NCBI RefSeq assembly: GCF_020379485.1
Contig: NC_063437.1
Span: 17,261,726 to 17,325,725, forward strand
Reading direction: 5' to 3'
Source of the DNA: Brassica napus
Lineage: Eukaryota > Streptophyta > Magnoliopsida > Brassicales > Brassicaceae
Length of the DNA stretch: 64,000 nucleotides
Positions 44,336-54,500 of this stretch are shown piece by piece (the stretch's first letter is position 1; the number at the start of each line of letters is the position of its first letter). Position numbers and translations under genes: made by a program. The notes below the pieces were generated by a model. The model worked only from the letters and a program-made list of their open reading frames with translations. It ran no database searches and was not told the origin of the DNA.

Positions 44336-45275
44336 TGAACAAAATCCTCTCTTTTTTTTTTCGTCAATTGAAATTTTCGTTAAAAGGGCTGACAGCCCAA
44401 CTAACACATTACAAAAGGCCAAGTAAACGGTCCAAAAAAACGCAAATCACAAACCGAGCCCAAGGCCCACCTACGACACCCGATCAACCCAAAGAAGCCC
44501 CGTCGCCGTGCGGACAAACGCTACGGCTCCGACGTCGCCCCCCTTCGGAACATCACCAGGTAAACCAACCGTCGATTCACCGAAGAGAATCGGAAACCAC
44601 TCAATCCACACATCACCACCGCAAACGCCTTCCACTCCGGTGAAAACTAAACTCGGAGAGCGTCAATCGCGAGTTCGAGATCTCATCCGGCACCGTTCAA
44701 ACCCATCACCGAGATAGAAGCTTCGTGCAACCCAACACAGTTAACCGTGGTCGAGCTTCGAACACCCTCCTACGGGATCTCCACCCACCCAAACAAACCA
44801 GAACCGTAAAACTAAAAGAAAGATGAGAACAAACCCTAAAACGAAACCTAGGGACCAAAGGCGGCGAGGCAAAGCAACGAAACGCTTTCACCCCCGGGAT
44901 CTAGACCGACGACGTCAGAGCTAAGGTAGCCTCTACCTCGCGGGGACAGGATCCGGCGTCGATGGAGCTAAAGGAGCCTCCGCCTCCCGGAGACAAAACC
45001 AAATAACCGAACGAGAAACCTCACCGCGCTTTCCTCACCCCGACCGCGCCCTTGCGCCAGAGACAGAACCGCCATGGACGGCCTTGTTCCAGAGCTCAAG
45101 CAAGGCGGCTAGAAGAGGAGACGAAACCAAAGCTGAAATCAACAGCTTTACTGGTGGCTGGAAGGCTCCGGTGACGGCACGCGCGCTAACGCGCCGCCAG
45201 TCACCGGACCCGATAACAGATCTGCTTTCTCTTTCTTAAACTCTCTCTCTAATGTTCCTTGAACAAAATCCTCTC
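44336..45275 (-). mobile_element. non-LTR retroposon, Sadhu-like, with 16-bp target-site duplication
   Basis: The word TGAACAAAATCCTCTC occurs exactly at 44336-44351 and 45260-45275, bracketing a 908-bp unit (44352-45259). Read on the minus strand the unit ends in poly(A) (the T-run just after the left copy). This combination of long target duplication and terminal A tract is diagnostic of target-primed reverse transcription. The body is GC-rich compared with its AT-rich surroundings and holds no convincing protein. Length of about 0.9 kb and lack of coding capacity fit the Sadhu retroposons of Arabidopsis, but a short LINE-derived element is also possible because the assignment rests on structure, not alignment. 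Confidence 0.85.
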
Positions 45276-45293
45276 AAACGGCTGTTTTTGTTA

Positions 45294-45907
45294 TCTATAC
45301 TATTAAAGCAGGATCCTATTGTCATAATTACCTTAGGGGCATATTTCCTTCACTAACATTGCATGTTTCATTAAGGGCAATTAAGTAATATTAATAAAAA
45401 TCTATATTGAGTCATTATTTTTGGATCCAGCCCAAATCAAATCTCTCTTGGGCAATTTGGGCCTATTAAAAAATCAGATTCAATTCTCACTTTTTTTTTT
45501 CCTTTGGGCCATTGAGTCCAAGTTCAAATAATTTTTTTTCAACTATTCTTAATTATTATTTTTTTCTTTTCTTAATATAATTTAAGCATTCATAAAAATA
45601 ATTGAATTTTTTTATTGAAAAGTATAAATCTTTATTAAAAGTATATAATTTTTTAATTAAAATATTTACCCCATAATAAAATTAATTTATCAGAGTTATA
45701 CCAACTTAATTCATTAAAAAAATAAAGTAATTTTTTTTAACATAAATAGTCATTTAAAATGAAATACGATAAATAAAGATAAAAATTTTAAGTCTTTTAT
45801 AAAATAAAACACAAATATATGAAAATGTGACATTTACTAAATATTTGTCAATTGAAAAAAAATAAAAAAAATAAACCCGCGCTTTGAAAGCGCGGGTCAA
45901 AATCTAG
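45294..45907 (+). mobile_element. non-autonomous Helitron, 0.61 kb
   Basis: It starts TCTATACTATTAAAGCAGGA after an A and ends CTAG (45904-45907) before a T, the standard Helitron insertion context. The subterminal 3' hairpin is very strong: arms CCCGCGCTTT and AAAGCGCGGG around a single G, immediately followed by TCAAAATCTAG. The inside is AT-rich with no helicase ORF. It was inserted only 18 bp from the target duplication of the retroposon to its left. Confidence 0.92.
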
Positions 45908-46233
45908 TAATTCACTTAAATTAGATGCATTCTTTTGTGTAGTAAGAATAATTACTTTGTGAATTGACTGACACCAAATTTTAAAGATATCTAGTGTCTA
46001 CTTTCAGTAGAGATGTCAAAATATGTTAAATTTGTGAGTAAATTTAACCATCAACCAATCGGAACCCTTAATTCTAGTGAGTTGAAAATTTGGATATTAA
46101 CAGAAGCTTTATAATTTTACTATCATGTGATTTTAGCAAATAAACTTCCATACATGATACATCCTGTTCTGTATTCATAACCAGAAAGACCTATTGTGAA
46201 TCTAACGTCCACATATATCTTTACGAATGCACT
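45908..46233. other. spacer between transposons
   Basis: AT-rich sequence with no gene or recognisable element. Confidence 0.4.
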
Positions 46234-47090
46234 ATTTAAACTAGGCCTGGGCATTCGGGGTCCCAATCGGGTTTCGGTTTTATCCAATCGGGTTTCGGTT
46301 TTTCGGGTTCATCAAAATCAGTCCCATTCGGATTATATGAAAGTTCGGTTCGGGACCGGTTCGGGTTCTATCGGGTTCGGGTCGGGGTTAGTGAATCTTC
46401 AAAGAACCGATACAACCCAATATACTTTCGGGTTCGGGTCCCAATCGGTTTTTCGGTTTAAAAGTACCTGATTTTTACCTATTTTATAACCAAAACATGA
46501 GTAAAATCGGTTCTTCAGTTTTAAAATACCTGATTTGTACCTATTTTGTAACCAAAACTTAAGTAAAATCGATTCAAAAATAAGGAACATCAACCATGAT
46601 CATTCAAAATCAAACGAAAAGTAAACATATTTACTGATAAAAAGAAAACCAAATAAATAAAAGCATAAAACGAAAACCAAATTCTCATGAAATGAGAAAT
46701 ATTGTTTAACGAAAACAAAATTTAAATCTAAATACTTCAAGATTCAACGGCCATCTTTAACCATCAACCTTCATGTAATAAAACCACCAACCTTCATGTA
46801 ATAGATAAGTATTTTAGATGTTCAATATTTCTTAATGTATTTTGGATACATATTAGGAATTGAGATCATGTTTGGTACAAGATCTTTTCGAGGTTTTGAA
46901 TGTTTCGGGTTCTATCGGATATCCATTTAGATTCGGATTCGGTTCGGATAATACCCATAACCCAAAATACCACAAAACAAGACCCATTCGGTATTTACAT
47001 CGGGTTCGGATCGGTTCGGATTCATTTTTATCGGATCGGATTCGGTTCGAATTTTCGGGTTCGGTTTATTTGCCCAGCCCTAATTTAAAC
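46234..47090. mobile_element. hAT-type MITE with perfect 8-bp target-site duplication
   Basis: ATTTAAAC stands at 46234-46241 and again at 47083-47090. Between them the element (46242-47082, 841 bp) has 12-bp terminal inverted repeats, TAGGCCTGGGCA at the left and, inverted, TAGGGCTGGGCA at the right (one mismatch). An 8-bp duplication and such termini are the mark of hAT-superfamily transposition. The interior consists of many degenerate cggttcgggtt / tcggttttaaaatacctga units at both ends and has no transposase, so it depends on an autonomous partner. Confidence 0.9.
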
Positions 47091-47225
47091 TAATAACAAT
47101 AATCTTTTTTTTTGTTAAAACTAACAAACAGTAGCTATAATTGTAAAACTAAGTTCTTGCTAAAATGACGTAACTAAGGAACCCTCTTAAACTATTAACT
47201 TTATTTAGCGTACAAAATCAACCAT

Positions 47226-47234
47226 TATATAAAG
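47226..47234 (+). promoter_or_regulatory. TATA box of the RALF-like gene
   Basis: TATATAAAG about 100 bp upstream of the ATG at 47334, at usual plant distance. Confidence 0.55.
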
Positions 47235-47333
47235 CACCAACAGAAACTTCGAAATCTACAAAAAAGAAGAAGCAAGTGAATAAACAAAACTAAGTGAAAA
47301 CCCATTTAGGTCACTTCTTCTTCTTAAAGATTC

Positions 47334-47561
47334 ATGGCGACGTTGAAGACGATCTCGGTTTTGTATCTCGTTCTATCAATTATTCTAGTTTTCGAGGGGA
47401 TTGCGATAAGCACGGAGGATGTTTCATCCCAAGAAAATAGCTCGGAGAATGTTATAAGCTATGATGCTATGCGTGCGAATCATGCATGGGGATGCTCTCC
47501 CAAGTACCCTCAGTTTTGTAATAAAACTCAGGCAAATCCATATACGAATCCGAAAGTTTGA
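47334..47561 (+). CDS. RALF-like secreted peptide, short form lacking the C-terminal cysteine pair
   Basis: Single-exon ORF, 75 aa. A signal peptide (ISVLYLVLSIILVFEGIA) precedes a short acidic/Ser-rich spacer and then the RALF core ISYDAMRANHAWGCSPKYPQ followed by FCNKTQANPYTNPKV and stop. ISY, the first cysteine pair and ANPY are the family landmarks. Canonical RALFs continue after ANPY with RGC..x..C and a basic end, which is missing here, so only one disulfide could form. Family role: apoplastic peptide hormone recognised by CrRLK1L receptors such as FERONIA with LLG partners; short divergent members are frequent in reproductive tissue. A recognisable TATA box and leader support a real gene, but a truncated pseudogene cannot be ruled out. 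Confidence 0.75.
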   Translation: MATLKTISVLYLVLSIILVFEGIAISTEDVSSQENSSENVISYDAMRANHAWGCSPKYPQFCNKTQANPYTNPKV

Positions 47562-47678
47562 AATTATTAAAGATTAATGGAATACTCCAAGATAGAAATC
47601 AACGAAGAGATTACTGGAGGAGGGGGAGGGGGATGGGTTATGTCTTCTTTTATATAAATTCAAATTTTCTTACCGCAC

Positions 47679-47928
47679 TACCTCTGTTTCATATTAAGTG
47701 TTATTTTGTCATTTTTTTCTTGTTACAAAAAGAGAGTCATTTTAGAAATTCAATGCAACTTTCAGCTTAAAATTAATTATAAATGCATTGATTTTATAAA
47801 TAATTTTATTTATCTCAAATACTATAGGTTGAATATGTGTAATTAATAAGAACTTTAATGCATTTCAATCATTTTCTTAATGTGTAAAAAAATGTCAAAA
47901 TGACATTTATTATGAAACGGAGGGAGTA
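47679..47928. mobile_element. Stowaway-like (Tc1/mariner) MITE
   Basis: About 250 bp between TA dinucleotides. The left end reads cctctgtttcatattaagtg and the right end, inverted, reads ctccctccgtttcataataa. Similarity extends about 40 bp inward (gt.attttg.cattttt on one side, tgtcattttgacattttttt on the other). TA flanks and the CTCCCTCCGTTTC terminus are characteristic. No transposase. Confidence 0.8.
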
Positions 47929-48278
47929 TTTAATATTCCTGTATTTTTAGTTTTATCATTCCATGAGAAAAATGAAAACAAATTGTAATTCGATTATCTT
48001 AAGATTACATTTATGGGAAAATATACTATTGATGAAAGCGATCAGTCATAGTAAATGTATATGGAATTACGTACACAACTGTATTTTATATGTTACTATT
48101 TGTTAACAACTTGTATTTATACATATTTAGATTCGAGTGATACATCCATGAATCATGATGTTAACACAAACTTATAAGTTATTAAGTTATATGTTAAAAT
48201 GCGATAACCTAACCCGGAGGTGCTAGCTGCCTAGCTCTACTGGTAAAGTCTTTTGCCACTTTTGAAAAAAACATAAAA
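47929..48278. other. spacer
   Basis: AT-rich. At 48210-48270 the text tagctctactggtaaagtc resembles the 5' (A-box) part of a tRNA-derived SINE, but no B-box or tail follows. No gene is seen. Confidence 0.35.
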
Positions 48279-48667
48279 TCTTTGAAGCCATCCAACGTAC
48301 CTTGTTCCCGAGATACTGGAAGAGATCTTCCTTCGAATGTCGTAGAAAGCCATCCTCAAATTCAAAACCCTCTCAAAACATGGAGATCAATACTCGAGTC
48401 GAGGAGGCGTAACATATCAACGAAGCAGATGATCATGGCAGTAGGAGAGCGAAACCGAATCCCACAAGGATTCCAAGGAGACGAAGAGGTGGAAATGGTC
48501 TACTTACACTTTGATGTCGCCTCGCGACCGTCGCTGTGATGTGACGGTCTGGTCTGTATCCCCGTACCTGGCTGGGTCAACGTTTTTAACCTTTCCACGG
48601 GAGAGTTCCTTAGATTCCCTTCCGGGCCATATCCAGTGATGCGCCGTTATGCTAATCATAGCTTAGG
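48279..48667 (+). pseudogene. F-box gene fragment (copy of the gene at 49654)
   Basis: It aligns with exon 1 of the F-box gene 1.4 kb downstream (shared gaagagatcttcctt, caaaacatggagatcaatac on this copy, gacgaagaggt, cccgtacc.ggctgggtcaac). It has lost bases in the F-box itself so that frames shift. In the stretch encoding SRPSLSCDGL it reads TCG CTG TGA, a nonsense change from TCA. It ends at the position of the exon 1 donor (ttaggtaaat), and no exon 2 is present. Clearly dead. Confidence 0.85.
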
Positions 48668-49653
48668 TAAATCATATAGTAGTTTCTTTTTAGGTAAATA
48701 ATAGCTTAGGTAAATCGTTTTGATGAGATTGAAATGTTCCTACGGGATGGGATTTATTATATAAAAAAGTTGAACAAATAGTTAAAAAAAAATCAGAAAA
48801 AGAAACAAACTTAGGTTAGACACGTAAACTAAGACCGAAGTCCGAAGCATGACCCGCCTAGCCTTACGAATTATCAGACTTCGGTTTAGTTATTTAAGTC
48901 CAGAAACCTGGGATTTTAGGGGTAAATAAATTCATTTGGATTTTAGATGTTTTCGGATCAAACCTGTTTGGACTAGTGTCGGTCCAATAATCCAAAACTT
49001 AGATATTATAATTCTTGCATCAGAACTATTCTTGATATTAACATATATTTTAATATTAGTTTACTTCAAACTCTAACAAAGAAAAATATGGAAGTTATGA
49101 ATGCACTTCATTGTTTGATTATTCGATAGTGAGATTCTAAATTCCATACGATGTATATCTTCTTCTTTAAGTTGAGCATGTATTTTCAAAATACAAAGTA
49201 TGGAACATTTGTCAGTGTTTAGCACAAGCGTTTGTTCTCTTATATACATAGTTTTAATTTAATTTCAATTATATATATTTTGTTAACTAAATTTGGTTTG
49301 TTTATATTATGGTTTTGAACTGTATAAACTGGCTTTATATTCGAAGACGGAAAATTTAAACTAATTTTTTTTCTGAAAACTTTCACGTTTTAAAATGGTA
49401 AAAATAGTATTTACAATGTTTTTAACAACTTATTTTGAGAAACCAAAAAAAAACACGAAAACGCTATAGCAAGACTGGACCGGAATCTAAAATATTTTCG
49501 GACGGAGCTAGACTGAATTCAAATATTTACAGGTTTTGGGCCGAGTCCGGTAGCTCTATTGACATCCCTACTTAGGTTTACGACAAAACTCTACGGGCTG
49601 TCTTATACAAACATTCTAGACACTTGCGGAAGAAGATAATAAACCCTAATCTC
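48668..49653. other. spacer between the two F-box copies
   Basis: AT-rich with no gene. Text at 48850-49000 and 49440-49580 (cggaccgaaatt/ggtttcgg-like words) looks like old repeat sequence, but no termini can be defined. Confidence 0.35.
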
Positions 49654-50996
49654 ATGTACCTAGTTCCCGACCTACTGGAAGAGATCTTCCTTGGACTGCC
49701 ACTGAGATCCGTCGTTAAGTTCAGAACCGTCTCAAAACAATGGAGATCAATACTCGAGTCCCTGAGGTTCGCGGAGAGGAGGCGTATGATGAATGCTCAA
49801 ACGAAAACGAAAATCATGGCGGCAGGAGACCGAAGCCGAACCCAAACGTGGTTCAAAGAGGACGAAGAGGTCGAGATAGTCTATCTACAGTGTGATGTCA
49901 CCTCACGACCGTCGCTGTCATGTGACGGTCTAGTTTGCATCCCCGTACCAGGCTGGGTCAACGTGTTCAACCCTTCCACCGAAGAGCTTCTTAGATTCTC
50001 TTCCGGCCGAGATCCACCGATTCCCCGTTATGCTAATAATTACGTAGGTACAAAAAACAAATATATATATATACATAGTTTGATTTTTTTTTGTATATAT
50101 AAATATTCATTGATAGCACTGAAACCATGAAACCACAGATTGTGTATTTGATGTCTTCCCTGGATATTGGAGGATGGGATTCGGGCGAGACAATGTGAGT
50201 GGGAGCTATAAAATAGTGAGGATGAGCTTTAACCATCATTGGGAGATTCACCGTTGCGAGATTCTTGACGTTAACATTGTGAGATGGCAGAAACTGAGTC
50301 CGCCTCCTTACGAGATAGGATATAGAAGGAAGTCGACATGTGTAAATGGGTCCATCTATTGGGTACAAGTATTGCCTGATCAAAAACTTTTAGCTTTGGA
50401 TCTTCATGCACAAGAGTGGCGTGACGTTGGACTACCGTTAGGAGCACTCGGAAAATCATTCCAGGTAGCAAACCTTGAAAACCGTCTAGCCTTAGCTGCA
50501 ACCTATATTGAGAACGATCATTGGAACGTGAAGATATGGAGCGTGGAAGCACCAGAAGAAACATGGAGCATGATTTACTCCATACGTTTATTCCCTCTCG
50601 ACCACCCTTACGACGACCCTTCTTCCCCTTTATGGTATTGGACTAGGCCAGTGGCGGTTTCTAAGAAAGGAAACCTTTTCGTCCAAAGACAGTTACAAGA
50701 GGTTGTTCAAATGTTACCCAGAGACGGGTGAAGTTCGTTTAATCGCTGCAGAGATTTGTGTGATATCTCCTTTTGTTGAAAATTTGGTCCCCCTTGGACG
50801 TTTAGGCAGCAAAACATATGGACTTAGACATCTAGATCACGTGCCGTTGTCCTCCCGGGTATCCAATTTTTTCAGACGAATGGAACTTAAGAGATCGAGC
50901 ATTTTGGTAACCACCACTGTTGTGACTCTTGTAATGTTTCGCTATTGTTCCCATTTGTCTAGATCTATTAGTATTTATCATGATCAGAGTTTATAG
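49654..50996 (+). pseudogene. F-box / F-box-associated protein gene, probably frameshifted
   Basis: Exon 1 (49654-50047) begins MYLVPDLLEEIFLGLPLRS, the F-box (continuing VVKFRTVSKQWRSILES), and leads to RPSLSCDGLVCIPVPGWVNV and FNPSTEELLRF. Exon 2 starts at 50139 with DCVFDVFPGYWRMGFGRDNV and the F-box-associated beta-propeller-like domain (GSYKIVRMSF, NGSIYWVQVLPDQKLLALDL, WSVEAPEETWSMIYSI). At about 50675-50690 the frame of KKGNLF changes: the frame in use stops at 50731, whereas the family continuation (DSYKRLFKCYPETGEVRLI) is in another frame open to 50996. F-box proteins are SCF substrate receptors. The start lies close to the F-box and may be truncated (family members usually have about 10 more residues). 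Likely a recent pseudogene, or one base-call error from intact. Confidence 0.72.
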
Positions 50997-51590
50997 TTTA
51001 TATAAAGAAAGATGGACAAGAATGAAAATTACTTTGTGTTTGAGATATTCTAAAGGACCAAACACTTTCAGTTGCTCGTAGTAAGCCCTAGCCTTTATCT
51101 TCTTCTCGTTAATATCGTGCTTAGAATTTACTCATTCAACCATCCATAAACACTCCACTGCTATTCGAATGATCTAGCCATTGTGCACACACACAAATTA
51201 TTTGCATATATATCTTAAAATGAATAATAAATTGATGTTCAAAATAATAAAGGAATATTAGTATATATATATATATATGCATGACTTGGACACACATAAA
51301 TATTTGCATTTATAAAGATCGAGATCTAAATCATTACACCAGCTGAGTGTTGCCGAACATTCTCAAGTGTTAACAACAAACTGTACAAGTAGAAACACAT
51401 TCAAGATGGTTTCTTGTTTATTGGTTTCAAGTGGAGATTGGACACAACGATGAACAAGATCAAACTCAACTGTTCAGTCTCTGAAAGATAAAAGATCAAC
51501 GCAAAAAGCTTTTGATGAGGAATGTTCTTCTTACTAGTTGATCAACTGTGGTCTCTTCAGGATATTAATCATGTAAACAACAGTTGTTCA
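50997..51590. other. intergenic region to the BGAL9 stop
   Basis: Contains the BGAL9 3' UTR. A TA dinucleotide run at about 51260-51280 is the only repeat. No gene is seen. Confidence 0.45.
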
Positions 51591-54500
51591 TCAATCTGAA
51601 GCAGTTTCACTCGTGTCCTGAGAAGGAGAACATCGTGCTATAACCACTAATGTCTTTAAAGTTCCTTTACATGGATCACTCTGAAATGCAGCATTCGACA
51701 CTTCAATGAAGCAGCTGTTGCGTCCTTTACAAGCCTGCAGAAGAGAACAATGACTTTTTAAAGTCATCTTTCACAATTGCTAAGAACCAATTTTGTAGCT
51801 ATTTATGTCAACATTTACCTCAGAGACGATTGATAACGATTTGGATGCGTGGCATTTCCCGGTAGAGAACTTCTCGCAGCTACCTCTTGGAGTTCCATAG
51901 CTAGCAAACTCGATGGAGGATATTACATGCCCTTCTTCACAACGCAGATGCATCTCTGGTGCCACACTGTTTATCGACATTGTTCCATTCATGAAACCTG
52001 GTGTGGACCATTTCCTCAGAGGTGGATAATGAGATTCCGAGACTTGACCGCAGAGAATTCCAGCAGTAACCGTCTTAACCGAGATTTTAAATGGGTTTCC
52101 CCCGGTTTCTTCAAAGAGCACTAGTAGATTACTGTCAGGCTTTAACCAAGAACGTGGTACATGGTACCTGTGCAATGATATTAGATCAGTCTCCCATGGG
52201 GTTTTAATAGTCACTGCTTAGTTATTTACCTGGTTTGAGTAGGCTTTCCACAATTTGTTGTGCACTTGTCTGAAGTGTAGGCTCCACGATAATCACAAGT
52301 TTTGTCACATCCATCCTTCTGGGCAATGATACTCCAGTACCTTCCGATATGGTGTCCGTTGACCCAGGCTTGTCCCTTTCCCATACTTCCCAGATCTAGA
52401 ACAACAGGATCTGTTCCGTCTGGGGTGTTGAAGTATGTCTAGTTCAATAAGGACAAAGAAAAGGAATGATGATCGGTTGATTTATACGAGATAATAATAG
52501 AAAATAAATGAGAGAACAAAACGTCAACATGTTCCACATACCGTGTACCACATAAAGATGGAAGGTGAAGCTTCGGTATCCAAGGTACTCCACTCAGCTT
52601 TTTCATTGTGTTCAATAGAGTATACTTTCTCAGCCTCGCCCTTCAATCCCACCTACAATTAAACCCCAAACATTCAAATGCTTACACAATGAACTTCAGA
52701 TTTTAGATAAAACGAGAGAAAGAAATAAGAATCCACACCTGATAGGTCCATGACGATTTTGACAGGTCCACGTCTCCATTCTTGAAGCCAGTAAGCTTCG
52801 CTTTGCCTCTAAAACCTGCTCCATCCTTCTCCAAGAAAGCACCGTAATTCTGTGCCATGAAGTCGGAAATGATCACATTTAGCTGTAAGAAGAAAAGTAA
52901 TAGGAGAAAATAGGTAGTAGGATCTTTACCTGTAAACCAACTGTTTGAGTCAAGAGAAGTAAATCATTGTTTCCCTGCACAAAAAGTACAGGCTGCTCTG
53001 CCTTCACCCAATGACCAACAATACTGCCTTTACTTCCATTCAGCAAGAAGACAAAAATTAGTGAAGATGAGAGAAACCAACTCCTAAGACTTCATGAAAG
53101 CAATGTAACCCTCTTGGATGGATATACACCAAAGCGGTAGCACACACAGACACAATACATGACCAAGTCCACTTGTACGATAATAGATATGCATAAGAAG
53201 CAGGAGAAAGTGATGTAAATTACCTGAGAGTTGTTTGTTTACAAACACACGCAACACATCCCTCATGCTATCAACTGACAGTGTTGGGTTAGCTCCATTT
53301 TTCTTCCAGAACGAGATATCATCCTCAGTTACGCTTATTCTACATTGGTTGAGAAGAAGGAAAGCTATTACAGCTAAAAAGACAAAGAACTAGTAAATAT
53401 TATAGATTTCACAGTACTAAACTCCTCTATAAAACTGAACTGGCAAGAGCATAACAGTCAAATTTTGATGTAAAAGCTTCTTGAAATGATTGTTGTTAGT
53501 TAGATCATGAAATAGATAACAACGCATAGCTACCTTGTCTTATGCCACAGGTAATCAGACTGGTCTTTTGTAACATTCAAATGCTCCAATAATCCTTGGG
53601 TAGTAAAATTGTTTTCACCCCATATGCCAATAGGCTCTTTCAGAGCCATCCATGATTTTGAGATGTAAGAAGCATTATCCTGCCTCGCGACTTTTCGCAG
53701 TATAGACATACTACCTAAAGGAGGCCTAGCAGGTTCAACCGTTTTAACAGAAGTCTGTGCTCCTACCTGCTCAAGGACGGGCAAAAAACGAGAATCTCAA
53801 GAACCATCTTGAAAGACTAGAAACGGAGCTACTATCTGAAGCAAATTAAATATATCCAGTTGCCTGATTAAGACATAAATGTCAAGTTCAATACAGAAGA
53901 TATTTGGGCAGTTTCAAATGGTCTTAATGGAACATCAGAAACAGAACTAGTCCTTCCAAGTGTTTTCACAGTGACAGCTCTATTTTTAAGATTTCATACA
54001 GCAAGCAGTATTCCGCAATAAAGAAGGATATAAGTGAATGTGCTAAAGGAACATTCGAAAAACTGAATATCAAACCTTGGCAGTGTTGTAGGCCACATGT
54101 CGACAGTCTGGTAATATACTAACTGACCAAGGTGGTAAAGTATATGATTGGCCATTAAATTTCACATATGCGGTTTTATGCTCATCAATGTTTGCGAGAA
54201 ATGCAGCGCACACCTTTCCTCCAGTCTCACCATCTCCATGATAAATGTGTGCCTGGACATTGCGTTATTTACAAGTAAGAATCCGGAATCTTCACCGTAT
54301 ATAATATAATACCTCATATTTGTTCTGAAAGTTAACAAAGACCGCCCAGTAAATAGTTCAGTACATAAGTCAAACTTATAAATGACAATGAAGATTATTC
54401 TTGCATCATCACCAAGTGAAACTTTTGTGACTTTTGACAAGCAAATGAGAGTGCAACTCAAACCGAAAGTAAAATTATCTAACAGAATTGGTCTATTATA

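Noticed and set aside
44335..44891. GC-rich ORFs of 60-100 codons inside the 44.3-45.3 kb element
   Set aside because: Arg/Pro/Ser-rich text with no domain, lying within a retroposon delimited by its target duplication; GC content alone opens these frames.
48210..48270. tagctctactggtaaagtc, possible tRNA-derived SINE head
   Set aside because: An A-box-like word is present, but no B-box, tail or direct repeats could be found, so it is not listed as an element.
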